This document shows, one piece after another, positions 7,967 to 16,035 of a DNA stretch of 64,000 nt. A program made the position numbers and the translations under genes. Position 1 is the first letter of the stretch. Every line of letters begins with the position of its first letter. The notes beneath the pieces are model-generated. The model saw nothing but the letters and a program-made list of their open reading frames with translations. It made no database searches and was not told the origin of the DNA. Source of the DNA: Conexibacter stalactiti (GTDB taxonomy: Bacteria; Actinomycetota; Thermoleophilia; Solirubrobacterales; Solirubrobacteraceae). Location: NCBI RefSeq assembly GCF_035967765.1, contig NZ_JAYWIT010000022.1, one strand, 5' to 3'.

Positions 7967-9071
7967 ATTCGCCGCGCAGCCAGGCGGCGAGAAACGGGTC
8001 GACGACGCGCCAGCCGGTCCGCGTCGTCTCGTCGGCGACGAGCGTCCCGTCGCGCACGAGCCGCTCGACGGCGACCTGCGTCGAGCCGCTCTTGGCGAGG
8101 CCGAACCGCTCCTGCGCCTCCTTGCCGGTCAACGGGACCGTGCGGTGGGCGATCGTCTTCAGCACCCGTCGTTCCAGATCGCTGCAGAGATCCCACACGA
8201 TCTGGATCTCGCCGTGCGCCTCGCGTCGCGCCGCCGCGTGCGCGCGCGTCCACGTGACGAGGTCGGCGATTCTGCCCTTCGGCGTCGCGCTGTAGAGGTG
8301 GTGCGCGAGCAGCATCGTGCGCTGCGGGTGCCCTTCGGAGGCGTCGAGCAGCGGCGCGAACGCGTCGCCCAACTCGCGACCGCGTTCCGCGAAGCGGTCC
8401 CCGAGGAAATCGGCCAGCTCGACCGGCGGCAGCGGCCCGACCTCGATCGGCGCCGCCTGCCCGAAGAAGGCGTGGCGGCGGTCGGAGAACAGCTCACGCA
8501 TCAGCCCGGGATGGGAGCCGCAGAAGAGATAGGCGGCGGCGTGGCTGTTGCCCTCGATGACGGAGCGGAACGCGCCGGGCAGCGCCGGGTCGATGCGGAA
8601 GACCTCCTGGAACTCGTCGAAGGCGATCACGCACGTGCGCCCGTCGCGATCGTGGAGCCGGCGTGGAAGCGCCAGCCGTTCGAGCAGGCCCGGCGACGAG
8701 ACGCGCGGTTCGGCGCTCACGCCGACGCCGCCCGGAGCCGCGCTGATCGTGGGCCGCCACGTGCGCGCGAGCGCGTCCAGCCATCGCTGCAGGCGCCGGT
8801 CGAGCTGCTCGCGGTAGGCCAGCTCGATCCGCTCGGCGACGTCGGACGCGGTCACGCAGCCGAGAAAGTTGACCTCGATCGCGATCGCCCCGTCTCTGCG
8901 CGCGGCCTCCAACACCGCCCGCAGCAGCGAGGTCTTGCCGAAGCGGCGCGGGCCCTCCAAGCGGCTGTTGCGGCCGTCGAGCGCGTGGTCGCGCAGCAGC
9001 GCCAGCGTCTCCGCCCGCCCGACCAGCATCCCCGGGTCCAACGGCTCGTCGTAGACAAATGGGCTCGTCAC
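7965..9071 (-). CDS. Orphan ATP-binding protein, archaeal-type/AAA_16-like ATPase
   Basis: A 368-residue predicted cytosolic P-loop ATPase. Walker A is GPRRFGKT (40-47), Walker B CVIAFDEFQE (147-156). A sensor-like FCGSHPGLM segment follows, and the C-terminal third looks like a winged helix (VLKTIAHRTVPLTGKEAQERFG, GSTQVAVERLVRDGTL, then a DPFLAAWLR end). This layout matches the PF01637-type/STAND-related ATPases that often stand alone and have no assigned substrate. The GTG start at 9071 is preceded by an unusually AT-rich stretch holding a TAATTT box 7 nt upstream, so a leaderless message is likely. It has no obvious partner gene and resembles 27931-29121 in plan. Confidence 0.8.
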   Translation of the reverse strand: MTSPFVYDEPLDPGMLVGRAETLALLRDHALDGRNSRLEGPRRFGKTSLLRAVLEAARRDGAIAIEVNFLGCVTASDVAERIELAYREQLDRRLQRWLDALARTWRPTISAAPGGVGVSAEPRVSSPGLLERLALPRRLHDRDGRTCVIAFDEFQEVFRIDPALPGAFRSVIEGNSHAAAYLFCGSHPGLMRELFSDRRHAFFGQAAPIEVGPLPPVELADFLGDRFAERGRELGDAFAPLLDASEGHPQRTMLLAHHLYSATPKGRIADLVTWTRAHAAARREAHGEIQIVWDLCSDLERRVLKTIAHRTVPLTGKEAQERFGLAKSGSTQVAVERLVRDGTLVADETTRTGWRVVDPFLAAWLRGE

Positions 9072-9078
9072 GGTTCTA

Positions 9079-9105
9079 AAATTAGCACCGATTCAGCACT
9101 ATTTC
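9079..9105 (-). promoter_or_regulatory. AT-rich promoter with repeated tagcacc motif
   Basis: On the minus strand TAATTT (9084-9079) lies 7 nt before the GTG of the ATPase gene. The motif tagcacc occurs twice on the plus strand within this AT-rich patch (after aaaat and after tttc), about 23 bp apart, and agcac(t) once between; a possible operator. The patch stands out from the surrounding GC-rich DNA. Confidence 0.4.
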
Positions 9106-9124
9106 TAGCACCAACCCGTGGCGA

Positions 9125-10579
9125 CTACCTCACCGGCAGTCGCATCGTTCCCTTCAGCCATGGGACCACCGTGGCGACGAAGGCGCTGCGCTCGGGCGCG
9201 GCCAGCAGCGGGTCGAGGTGGGAGTAGGTCGCCGAGCGGTCGACGTAGGTGACGCTGGGGATCCGCGACAGCCGCTTGTACCGCTGCGAGGCGGTCTTCA
9301 GCGCGCCGTCTCTGCCGGCGAGCGCGGCTCCGAAGGCGTACAGCGGCACGTCGACGTCGCCGACGTGGCGGATCCGCAGGCCGAGCGTTCTGGCGGCGGC
9401 GGTCGTACGCAGCGACGAGCCGGCGCCGACGTCGATCGACAGGCGCGCCGGGTAGTACCACTCGATCGCGCCGAGCGGTTCGAGCGAGAAGGCGTCGGCG
9501 AGGTTGGCGATCGGCGTCGGCTGCGCCGGGTCGTCGACCCAGTCGCGCGAGTCTCCGGCGGGCGCCAGCGCGCCGGAGCGGACCTGGATCAGCGACAGGC
9601 CGGGCGGCGAGGTCTTCGCGTCGAAGGCGTAGCCGAGCTGGGCGCGGTTGGTGACCGCGACCGGCGCTCTGAAGATCGGCGGCAGCAGCAGGAAGCTCTG
9701 GCCGACCGACGGCGCCGTCGGCGCGACGTGCGCGGCGAGCGCGCTCAGCTCGCCGAAGGCGCCGGCGATCCACGGCAGTCTCAGGCCCAGCAGGTCGGTG
9801 AAGGGGCCGTCGCTCTCCAGCCTCGCGAGCTGCGTGCGCGCCTCCTTCGCTGTCGTGGTGGCGCCGCTGCGCAGGCCGCCGGCGCCGCCGTCGATCGCGA
9901 CGATCCCGGCGAGGTCCTCGACCCCGGCGCGACCGTCGAAGTCCCACGCGGCGTACATGCCCGCGACCGAGCCGCCGAGCGAGTGACCGCCGAGGATCAC
10001 GCGCCGCGGCGGCTGCTTGTCGCCGGCGTCGCGCGCCGCCTGCACGACCGCGTGGAGGTCGTCCATCGCGACCCGCAGGCCCCAGCCGCCGACGAAGGCG
10101 TAGTCGGCCGGGTCGAGCGGTCTGTAGTGCGGCGTGACCGGCTTGGCGAGCCAGCCGAGGTAGTAGTCGAACGCCTGCTGGACGGTGACCTCGCCGGCGC
10201 GGGCGCGCTCGAGCATGCGCGTGTCGTGCAGCGCGCCCTCGCGCCGCATCTGCGCCCACACCTGCAGGCCGGGGATCCGCGCGACGAGCGCCGGCGCGAC
10301 GACGTGGAAGTCGGCCGCGCCGCCGAGCGTGCCCGGCACCAGCACGAGCACCGTTCTCGCGCTCGCCGGCCCGTAGCGGCGCACCTGGACGCGGTCGTAT
10401 CTGCGCGGCGTGCCCTCGACGTGCGGCGCTCTGAACGTGAGGACCTTCGAGCTGGTCGCCGCGAGGCGCGCGGCGGGGACGGGGCCGGAGGCGGCGTCGG
10501 CGGCTGGCGCCACCAGCGCGGTCGTCGCCGCGGCGAGCGCGGCGAGGGCGAGCGCCCGAGGTGCGGGGAGGCTGGGCAT
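9125..10579 (-). CDS. Exported alpha/beta-hydrolase
   Basis: A 484-residue secreted protein with a Sec signal peptide (MPSLPAPRALALAALAAA..., cleavage likely after ADA or DAA). The alpha/beta-hydrolase fold shows an oxyanion-side VLVLVPGTLGGAADF and the nucleophile elbow GHSLGG, with VAIDGG following. The start chosen is ATG 10579, 5 nt after a TAGGTT box; the GTG 18 bp upstream would spoil the signal. The substrate is unknown: lipase, esterase or peptidase-like are all possible. The C-terminal YSHLDPLLA region may supply the catalytic His. It is transcribed away from the thioesterase gene at 10745, with about 165 bp between. Confidence 0.8.
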   Translation of the reverse strand: MPSLPAPRALALAALAAATTALVAPAADAASGPVPAARLAATSSKVLTFRAPHVEGTPRRYDRVQVRRYGPASARTVLVLVPGTLGGAADFHVVAPALVARIPGLQVWAQMRREGALHDTRMLERARAGEVTVQQAFDYYLGWLAKPVTPHYRPLDPADYAFVGGWGLRVAMDDLHAVVQAARDAGDKQPPRRVILGGHSLGGSVAGMYAAWDFDGRAGVEDLAGIVAIDGGAGGLRSGATTTAKEARTQLARLESDGPFTDLLGLRLPWIAGAFGELSALAAHVAPTAPSVGQSFLLLPPIFRAPVAVTNRAQLGYAFDAKTSPPGLSLIQVRSGALAPAGDSRDWVDDPAQPTPIANLADAFSLEPLGAIEWYYPARLSIDVGAGSSLRTTAAARTLGLRIRHVGDVDVPLYAFGAALAGRDGALKTASQRYKRLSRIPSVTYVDRSATYSHLDPLLAAPERSAFVATVVPWLKGTMRLPVR

Positions 10580-10631
10580 GGCCCAACCTACCCGCAAGTC
10601 GGTCCGCCGCGCCAGTGTGAGGATGGGAAGT

Positions 10632-10654
10632 CTGCTGCTGCCTGACAGCAGCAG
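10632..10654. repeat. Small inverted repeat in a divergent intergenic region
   Basis: Nine-bp arms ctgctgctg and cagcagcag flank a 5-nt spacer, between the divergent starts at 10579 and 10745. It could be an operator or a transcript hairpin; there is no further support. Confidence 0.3.
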
Positions 10655-10731
10655 GCTCGCGGTGCTCTGGTCGCGCGGGCGTCAGCGGCGCGGCGCGCAG
10701 CCGTTCGCCGCACCGCCGTGCGCCCGCTTGC

Positions 10732-10737
10732 TACGTT
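10732..10737 (+). promoter_or_regulatory. -10 box (TACGTT) of the thioesterase gene
   Basis: TACGTT lies 7 nt before GTG 10745 within cttgctacg, the same context as at 35617-35625 upstream of the MscS gene; predicted leaderless start. Confidence 0.45.
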
Positions 10738-10744
10738 GCTGCGC

Positions 10745-11182
10745 GTGCCGAAGGTCACGCGCGAGGACTACCCCCACCGGCTCGACATGCCGACCCGCTG
10801 GGCCGACAACGACGTCTACGGACACGTCAACAACGTCGAGTACTACGCCTTCTTCGACACGATCATCAACACCTTCCTGATCCGCGAGGGCGGGCTCGAC
10901 ATCCTCACCGGCGGCGTGATCGGCGTCTGCGCCGAGTCGTCCTGCAGATACCACGCCTCGCTCTCCTTCCCCGAGACCGTCGAGGGTGCGCTGCGCGTCG
11001 CCCACCTCGGCAGATCGAGCGTCCGCTACGAGATCGCGCTGTTCAAGGCCGGGATGGAGCATCCGGCCGCCAGCGGCACCTTCGTGCACGTCTTCGTCGA
11101 CCGCGAGCAGCGGCGCCCGGCGGAGATCCCGCCGGGCCTGCGCGCGGCGCTGGAGCCGCTCGTCGTCGTCACAGAGGAGTGA
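10745..11182 (+). CDS. 4-hydroxybenzoyl-CoA thioesterase-like hotdog protein
   Basis: A 145-residue acyl-CoA thioesterase of the 4HBT/YbgC hotdog family. It has the usual N-terminal pattern MPTRWADNDVYGHVNNVEYY, where the Asp of DxYGHVNN is the family catalytic acid, and later SCRYHASLSFPETVEG and LGRSSVRYEIALF. The GTG at 10745 is chosen because it follows a TACGTT box at leaderless distance and matches the family N-terminus; a GTG at 10718 would precede the box. The 3' end overlaps the convergent YCII gene by 14 bp. The acyl substrate is unknown. Confidence 0.88.
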   Translation: MPKVTREDYPHRLDMPTRWADNDVYGHVNNVEYYAFFDTIINTFLIREGGLDILTGGVIGVCAESSCRYHASLSFPETVEGALRVAHLGRSSVRYEIALFKAGMEHPAASGTFVHVFVDREQRRPAEIPPGLRAALEPLVVVTEE

Positions 11183-11447
11183 CGACCAGCCACGGCTCGG
11201 CGCGGTGGCCGGCGACCAGCCCTGCCGCGACGTAGGGATCCTCCGCGATGAACGCCTCGACCGCGTCGGTGTCGCGCAGCACGAAGACGCCCTTGTCGAC
11301 GGGGTCGCCGGCGGCGCCGGCCATCAGCATCGTGCCGGCCTCGTGCAGTCGCGCGATCAGCGCGAGGTGACCGTCGCGGTGCGGACCGCGGCGCTCGAGG
11401 ATGTCGGGCACGTAGTCATAGATGAGGAGCTGCACGGTCTCGGGCAT
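11169..11447 (-). CDS. YCII-related (YciI-like) protein
   Basis: A 92-residue dimeric alpha-beta barrel protein of the YCII family. Conserved are the N-terminal VQLLIYDYVPDIL, the RxGHLALIARLHEAG helix with the His expected in the pocket, GVFVLRD, and AFIAEDPYVAAGLV with the Asp-Pro typical of the family. Members are possible small-molecule dehydrochlorinases or enzyme partners; the role here is unknown. The ATG at 11447 is 6 nt from a TACCGT box (minus strand 11459-11454). The stop lies inside the 3' end of the convergent thioesterase gene. Confidence 0.85.
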   Translation of the reverse strand: MPETVQLLIYDYVPDILERRGPHRDGHLALIARLHEAGTMLMAGAAGDPVDKGVFVLRDTDAVEAFIAEDPYVAAGLVAGHRAEPWLVVTPL

Positions 11448-11481
11448 GCGCGAACGGTACCCGCGCGCCCCGGAGCTCGTC

Positions 11482-11766
11482 CTACGCCGCGACGAGCGCC
11501 CGCTTCCGCAGCCGCGCGCGCTCGGCGGCGCACTCCGCCAGCACGTCGGCGGCGCGCTCCTCGCGGTCGAGCGCGGCGCGGTAGGCGACGTACGCGGCCG
11601 CGGCGTCGTCGCTGCCGCGCACCAGCTCCCAGCCGCGCAGCGCGCGCGTCGCGTCGCCGGCGGCGAAGACCCACGCGTCCCACAGCTCCAGCTCGAGCGT
11701 GCGGTCGACGGTGCGGCGGAAGAGCGATCTGCTGTTACGTGTTGTTCTCGGTGAGTTGATCGACAT
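11482..11766 (-). CDS. Small hypothetical protein
   Basis: A 94-residue protein of no family I recognise. It is rich in Ala, Arg and Glu with helical heptad-like stretches (AAAYVAYRAALDREERAADVLAECAAERARLRKRA), so probably an all-helical soluble protein. A strong ribosome site (aggaggcagtc) precedes the ATG at 11766, in contrast to the leaderless starts around it. It ends 34 bp before the YCII start and the two may share a transcript. Confidence 0.6.
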   Translation of the reverse strand: MSINSPRTTRNSRSLFRRTVDRTLELELWDAWVFAAGDATRALRGWELVRGSDDAAAAYVAYRAALDREERAADVLAECAAERARLRKRALVAA

Positions 11767-11889
11767 GACTGCCTCCTGTGCGTTGTGGTCGGCACAGGCG
11801 GTGCGGGAGTTGAGGTCTGTTCACCAGACCCTCACGCTCCCTCACCGATTTCCAACAGTCCGACGCGTCCGATTCTGCATGTGGGCGGC

Positions 11890-11976
11890 TCAACCCTCCG
11901 CGACGTTGCCGAGCACGCGCTCGATCGCGTCGGCGAACGCGGCGCGTTCGCGCGCTCCGAGGCCTGCGAACGCCCT
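11890..11976 (-). pseudogene. Remnant of a 3' gene end, possibly a MarR-type regulator
   Basis: On the minus strand one frame reads AFAGLGARERAAFADAIERV then LGNVAEG and a TGA at 11892-11890. The LGARERAAFADAIERVLGNV pattern resembles the last helix of MarR-family regulators. Upstream in this frame the sequence loses protein character at about 11976 and no start exists. I read it as a decayed C-terminus; family assignment is tentative. Confidence 0.3.
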
Positions 11977-11993
11977 CGGCGTTGAGCGCGTCT

Positions 11994-12097
11994 CCCCCGC
12001 CCGCTGCCGCGAGCGGCTCGACGCGCTCGGCCTCGACGCGGAGGCCGAGGCGCTCTTCCCGCACGGAAACGCGCGCCGCGTGTTCAGGCTCTCCTGA
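11994..12097 (+). pseudogene. Remnant of a 3' gene end, possibly an amidohydrolase
   Basis: On the plus strand a frame ends RERLDALGLDAEAEALFPHG then NARRVFRLS and TGA (12095-12097). The GNARRVF-L ending is typical of amidohydrolase C-termini. There is no upstream body: within 20 bp it meets the minus-strand remnant at 11890-11976. Together they look like the joined tails of a divergent gene pair whose 5' parts were deleted. Confidence 0.3.
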
Positions 12098-12107
12098 ACA
12101 CGCGGCG
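12074..12107. terminator. Stem-loop downstream of the sulfate operon
   Basis: A perfect 15-bp stem (12074-12088 with 12093-12107) closes a 4-nt loop, 12 bp beyond the CysA stop and over the end of the amidohydrolase remnant. There is no U-tract. It probably acts as a terminator or 3' stabilising hairpin for the leftward operon, and possibly bidirectionally. Confidence 0.65.
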
Positions 12108-12118
12108 GCGTCCGCGGC

Positions 12119-13144
12119 TCAGCTCTGGCTCGGCTGCGTCGCCTCGGCGGCGTCGACCGCCTCCGGCGTGCCGGCGGCGGGGACCTGCTCGTCGACGTGC
12201 AGCGCGGTCGTACCGGCCGCGCGCAGCCAGACGATGTCGCCCTGACCCAGCTCCAGCTCGTCGGCCTCGGTGCGCGTGATCTGCGCCGTGACCGCCTCGC
12301 CGCTGGTCAGCATCAGCTCGACGCGGACCTCGAAGCCAAGGTGGATCACGCGGCTGACCATCGCCTCGTGAGCGCCGTCCTCCGACTCCGCGCCGAGCGC
12401 GATGTCGTGCGGGCGCACGAGCCGGCCGGCCAGCTGGCTGACCTCGCCGAGGAAGCCCATCACGAAGGCGCTCGACGGGTTGTCGTACAGCTCGCGCGGG
12501 TTGCCGACCTGCTCGATGTGAGCGTTGTCCATCACGGCGATGTCGTCGGCGATCGACATCGCCTCCTCCTGGTCGTGCGTGACGAGCAGCGTCGTCACGT
12601 GGACCTCCTCGTGCAGCCGCCGCAGCCACTCGCGCAGCTCGGTGCGGACCTTCGCGTCGAGCGCGCCGAACGGCTCGTCGAGCAGGAGCACTCTCGGCTC
12701 GACCGCGAGCGCGCGCGCCAGCGCCATCCGCTGGCGCTGGCCGCCGGAGAGCTGGTTCGGGTAGCGCTTCGCGTAGCCGGCGAGGCCGACGATTCTGAGC
12801 AGTCTGTCGACGCGCTCTGCGACTTCGGCCTTCGGCTTTCTGCGGATCGTCAGACCGAAGGCGACGTTGTCGCGCACGGTCATGTGCTTGAAGGCCGCGT
12901 AGTGCTGGAAGACGAAGCCGATCTCACGCCGCTGCGGCGGCACGTTGGTCGCGTCGACGCCGTGGATCTCGACGCTGCCGCTGTCGGCGGTCTCGAGGCC
13001 GCCGATGATCCGCAGCAGCGTCGACTTGCCGGAGCCGCTCGGTCCCAGCAGCGCGGTCAGCGAGCCGTCGGGCACCTCCAGCGAGACGTCGTCGAGCGCG
13101 ACGTAGTCGCCGAACTGCTTCGACACGCCCTTGACGGAGATCAT
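12119..13144 (-). CDS. cysA: Sulfate/thiosulfate ABC transporter ATP-binding protein
   Basis: Cytosolic ATPase of the sulfate importer, 341 residues. Walker A GPSGSGKS (34-41), Q-loop FVFQHYAAF, signature LSGGQRQR (134-141), Walker B VLLLDEP (154-160) with D-loop FGALDAK, and H-loop VTHDQEEA are all intact. The C-terminal hundred residues form a TOBE-like regulatory domain (RPHDIALGAE onward). Its ATG overlaps the stop of the CysW gene (ATGA at 13144-13141). Last gene of the sbp-cysT-cysW-cysA operon, followed by the stem-loop at 12074-12107. Confidence 0.95.
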   Translation of the reverse strand: MISVKGVSKQFGDYVALDDVSLEVPDGSLTALLGPSGSGKSTLLRIIGGLETADSGSVEIHGVDATNVPPQRREIGFVFQHYAAFKHMTVRDNVAFGLTIRRKPKAEVAERVDRLLRIVGLAGYAKRYPNQLSGGQRQRMALARALAVEPRVLLLDEPFGALDAKVRTELREWLRRLHEEVHVTTLLVTHDQEEAMSIADDIAVMDNAHIEQVGNPRELYDNPSSAFVMGFLGEVSQLAGRLVRPHDIALGAESEDGAHEAMVSRVIHLGFEVRVELMLTSGEAVTAQITRTEADELELGQGDIVWLRAAGTTALHVDEQVPAAGTPEAVDAAEATQPSQS

Positions 13145-13947
13145 GCGTCCTCCCGTTTGCGGTTCAGGAAAGTCATCAGGACCAGCGCGATCAGCGCCAG
13201 GAACATCAGCACCGTCGACGCGGCATAGGCCCCGAAGACGTTGTGGTCGTCGATGTAGCGCGCATGCACGAGCAGCGTCAGCGTCTGCGACTCGCCCGGC
13301 ACGTTGCCGGAGACGACCAGCACGGCGCCGAACTCGCCGAGCGCGCGCGCGACCGTCAGCACGACGCCGTAGGCGAGGCCCCAGCGGATCGACGGCAGCG
13401 TGATGCGCCAGAAGGTCTGCCAGCGCTTCGCGCCGAGCGTCGCGGCGGCCTCCTCCTGGTCGTCGCCGATCTCATGCAGGACCGGCTCGACCTCGCGCAC
13501 GACGAACGGCAGCGTGACGAAGATCGTCGCGAGCACCATCCCCGGCAAGGAGAAGATGATCTGGATGCCGGCGTCGGCGAGCCCGCCGAACCAGCCGTTG
13601 ACGCCCCACAGCAGCACGAGCGAGACGCCGACGACGACCGGCGAGACGGCGAACGGCAGGTCGACGACCGCCTGCAGCAGTCCGCGGCCGGGGAAGCGCC
13701 CGCGCGCCAGCGCGATCGCCGTCACCAGCCCGAAGATCACGTTCACCGGCACGACGATCGCGACGATCAGCAGTGACAGCTGGATCGCTGAGATCGACGC
13801 CGGCGTCGTCACCTGGTCCCAGAAGGCGCCGAGCCCGTTCTCGAAGGTGCGGAAGAAGATGATGCCCAGCGGCACCATCACGAGCACGAACAGGTAGCCG
13901 AGCGCGAGCGCGCGGAGCGAGAGGCGCGAGGTGCGGGTCAGCTCCAT
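13141..13947 (-). CDS. cysW: Sulfate ABC transporter permease CysW
   Basis: Inner-membrane permease, 268 residues, with six predicted helices. The CysW-typical GINGWFGG-like segment appears as WGVNGWFGGLADAG. The EAA loop with which CysA interacts reads EEAAATLGAKRWQTFWRITLPSIRWGL, close to consensus. It lies 3 bp after the CysT stop and overlaps the CysA start. The pairing of distinct CysT and CysW genes and the sulfate-type receptor upstream make sulfate or thiosulfate the expected substrate. Confidence 0.93.
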   Translation of the reverse strand: MELTRTSRLSLRALALGYLFVLVMVPLGIIFFRTFENGLGAFWDQVTTPASISAIQLSLLIVAIVVPVNVIFGLVTAIALARGRFPGRGLLQAVVDLPFAVSPVVVGVSLVLLWGVNGWFGGLADAGIQIIFSLPGMVLATIFVTLPFVVREVEPVLHEIGDDQEEAAATLGAKRWQTFWRITLPSIRWGLAYGVVLTVARALGEFGAVLVVSGNVPGESQTLTLLVHARYIDDHNVFGAYAASTVLMFLALIALVLMTFLNRKREDA

Positions 13948-13950
13948 CGG

Positions 13951-14811
13951 TCAGCCTCTCTCATGGCGTTGGGTGCGGGCGGCCGCGACGCGCAGGATGA
14001 ACAGCACGGCGAAGGCGATCACCAGCAGTGCGACCGAGACGGCGGCCGCGCTCTCGGGCCGGTCGATCTCGATCTGCTTGGCGATGTACTGCGAGGCGAC
14101 CTCGGTCTCGCGCGGGATGCCGCCGCCGATCAGCACGACCGAGCCGAACTCGCCGATCGCGCGCGCGAAGGCGAGGCCGGCGCCGCCGAGCAGCGCCGGC
14201 ACCAGCGCGGGCAGCACGACGCGGCGGAAGATCGTCCAGTTGCCGGCGCCGAGCGAGGCGGCGGCCTGCTCAGCCTCTCTGTCGACCTCCATCAGCACCG
14301 GCTGGACCGAGCGCACCACGAACGGCAGCGTCACGAACAGCAGCGCGATCGCGACCGCCGGCTTGGTCGCGTAGAGGTCGATGTCGACCGGGCTGTTGGG
14401 GCCGTAGAGCGACAGCAGCACGATCGACGCGACGATCGTCGGGAGCGCGAACGGCAGGTCGATCAGCGCGTTGACGAACGCCTTGCCGCGGAAGTCGTCG
14501 CGCACCAGCACCCACGCGATCAGCGTGCCGACGACGACGTTGACCAGCGCGACGATCGCCGAGACGGCGACCGTGAAGAGCAGCGCGGCGCGCGCCGACG
14601 GAGCGTTGATCGCGTCCCAGAGCCCGGCGGGGCCGTCGTCGAGCGACTTCGCCAGCACAGCGGCGAGCGGGAGCAGGACGATGATGCTCAACCACAACGT
14701 GGCGACGCCGATCCCGAGGGGACCGACGCCGCCACCGTAGGAACGGGAACGGCGGCGCCCGCTTCTGCGGACGCCGCCTTCCCGTCTTGCGTCTTGTACG
14801 ACGGTCGACAT
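13951..14811 (-). CDS. cysT: Sulfate ABC transporter permease CysT (CysU)
   Basis: Inner-membrane permease, 286 residues. A basic N-terminus (RRSGRRRSRSYGGG) is followed by six helices. The family segment DLPFALPTIVASIVLLSLYG and the EAA loop EQAAASLGAGNWTIFRRVVL are clear. It starts 7 bp downstream of the receptor stop and is followed after 3 bp by cysW, so the four genes form one transcript. Typical length for CysT. Confidence 0.93.
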   Translation of the reverse strand: MSTVVQDARREGGVRRSGRRRSRSYGGGVGPLGIGVATLWLSIIVLLPLAAVLAKSLDDGPAGLWDAINAPSARAALLFTVAVSAIVALVNVVVGTLIAWVLVRDDFRGKAFVNALIDLPFALPTIVASIVLLSLYGPNSPVDIDLYATKPAVAIALLFVTLPFVVRSVQPVLMEVDREAEQAAASLGAGNWTIFRRVVLPALVPALLGGAGLAFARAIGEFGSVVLIGGGIPRETEVASQYIAKQIEIDRPESAAAVSVALLVIAFAVLFILRVAAARTQRHERG

Positions 14812-14817
14812 CGTGAG

Positions 14818-15849
14818 CTAGCTCGTCGCCTCGTCGTAGATTCTCGCCACGGAGCCGTTCTCTTCGTCGAACAGCTCGTCGTTGACCGGGCCCCAACCGC
14901 CGAGGTCGGCGATCGTCCAGAGCTTTCTCGGGTCCGGGAACTTGTCGGCGAACTCGCCCGCGACGGTCGTGTCGACCGGGCGGAAGCCGGCCTCGGCCCA
15001 CAGTCTCTGGGCCTCAGGCGTGTAGAGGTAGTCGACGAACGCCTGCGTCTCTCTCGGGTGCTCGCTTCTGTTGACGGCCGCGACCGGGTTCTCGATCTTG
15101 AACGTCACGTCGGGGTTTATGTGCTCGACCTCTTCGCCCTGCTCCTCCATGAAGTACGCCTCGTTCTCGTAGGAGAGGAGGACGTCGCCGGTTCCCTGGA
15201 GGAACGTCTCGGTCGCCTCACGGCCCGATCTCGGCTGCACTCTGACGTGGTCGCCGATCAGCTGCTGGAGGTAGTCGAGACCGGCCTGCACGTTTCTGCC
15301 GCCGTCGCTCTTGTCGGCGTACGGCGCGAGCAGGTTCCACTTCGCCGAGCCGGAGCTGAACGGGTTCGGCGTCACGACCTCGACGCCGTCTCTGAGCAGG
15401 TCGTCCCAGCCTCTGATGCCGAGCGGGTTGCCTCTGCGCACGACGATCGAGACGACGGAGCCGAAGGGGATGCCTCTGTGCTCGTTGGAGTTCCAGTCCT
15501 CGTCGACGAGACCGGCCTCGACGAGGCGCGTCACGTCGGGCTCGACGGAGAAGTTGACGACATCGGTTCTGAGGCCGGATTCGACCTTGCGCGACTGGTC
15601 GCCGGAGGCGCCGTACGACTGGCTGAAGCCGACGCCTCTGCCCTCGGGTGTCGCTTGGAAGGCGGGGATCACCTTGTCGAAGCCGACCTTCGGCACGGCA
15701 TAGGCGACGAGCGACAGCTGCGTCTCCGCATTGTCATTCGCGCCGCCGTCACCGTCGGCGCTGTCGCTCGATCCACCCCCGCACCCGGCGATCACCAGCG
15801 CGACGAGCGTGGCGATGAGGGCGAGTGCGGCGGGGGTGCGTGATTTCAC
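14818..15849 (-). CDS. Sulfate/thiosulfate-binding lipoprotein
   Basis: Extracytoplasmic receptor of the sulfate importer, 343 residues from GTG 15849, which follows a good ribosome site (gggaggaacct). An ATG at 15969 is possible on paper but would bury the signal sequence. The lipobox is VIAGC. Sulfate-binding features: SLVAYAVPK, GFSQSYGASGDQSR (anion pocket), DVVNFSVEPD, VTPNPFSSGSAKWN and GDVLLSYENEA. AGA codons are very frequent. A dyad at 15883-15905 in the leader may be the control site. Confidence 0.93.
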   Translation of the reverse strand: MKSRTPAALALIATLVALVIAGCGGGSSDSADGDGGANDNAETQLSLVAYAVPKVGFDKVIPAFQATPEGRGVGFSQSYGASGDQSRKVESGLRTDVVNFSVEPDVTRLVEAGLVDEDWNSNEHRGIPFGSVVSIVVRRGNPLGIRGWDDLLRDGVEVVTPNPFSSGSAKWNLLAPYADKSDGGRNVQAGLDYLQQLIGDHVRVQPRSGREATETFLQGTGDVLLSYENEAYFMEEQGEEVEHINPDVTFKIENPVAAVNRSEHPRETQAFVDYLYTPEAQRLWAEAGFRPVDTTVAGEFADKFPDPRKLWTIADLGGWGPVNDELFDEENGSVARIYDEATS

Positions 15850-15882
15850 AGGTTCCTCCCAGAAACGGTCGAAATCGGATAG

Positions 15883-15905
15883 GGATTCGCAGTATTGCAG
15901 AATCC
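15883..15905. promoter_or_regulatory. Dyad in the sulfate operon leader, candidate operator
   Basis: The sequence ggattc-gca-gtat-tgc-a-gaatcc is an imperfect 23-bp palindrome, off by one inserted base, 34-56 bp upstream of the receptor GTG in a relatively AT-rich patch. The position suits a sulfur-responsive repressor or activator site; the cognate regulator is not in the window. Confidence 0.4.
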
Positions 15906-16035
15906 GCACCATTCTGGTCGGCATAACAATCTTGATGTCGTATCGATGCGGTGAGGATGCCCGCTTCACAGAACGTTCTCAACCGCCGTTTGGAGAAAGG
16001 CGTCTGGACGTGCGTGCGGGCGGACGCTGGCGGCG

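Noticed and set aside
11699..12097. 132-residue rightward ORF as an intact gene
   Set aside because: Only its last 35 or so codons look like protein; the start region overlaps the divergent small gene and its ribosome site. Kept only as a remnant.
12074..12107. Stem-loop as a riboswitch or attenuator for the sulfate operon
   Set aside because: It lies after the last gene of the operon, not in the leader.
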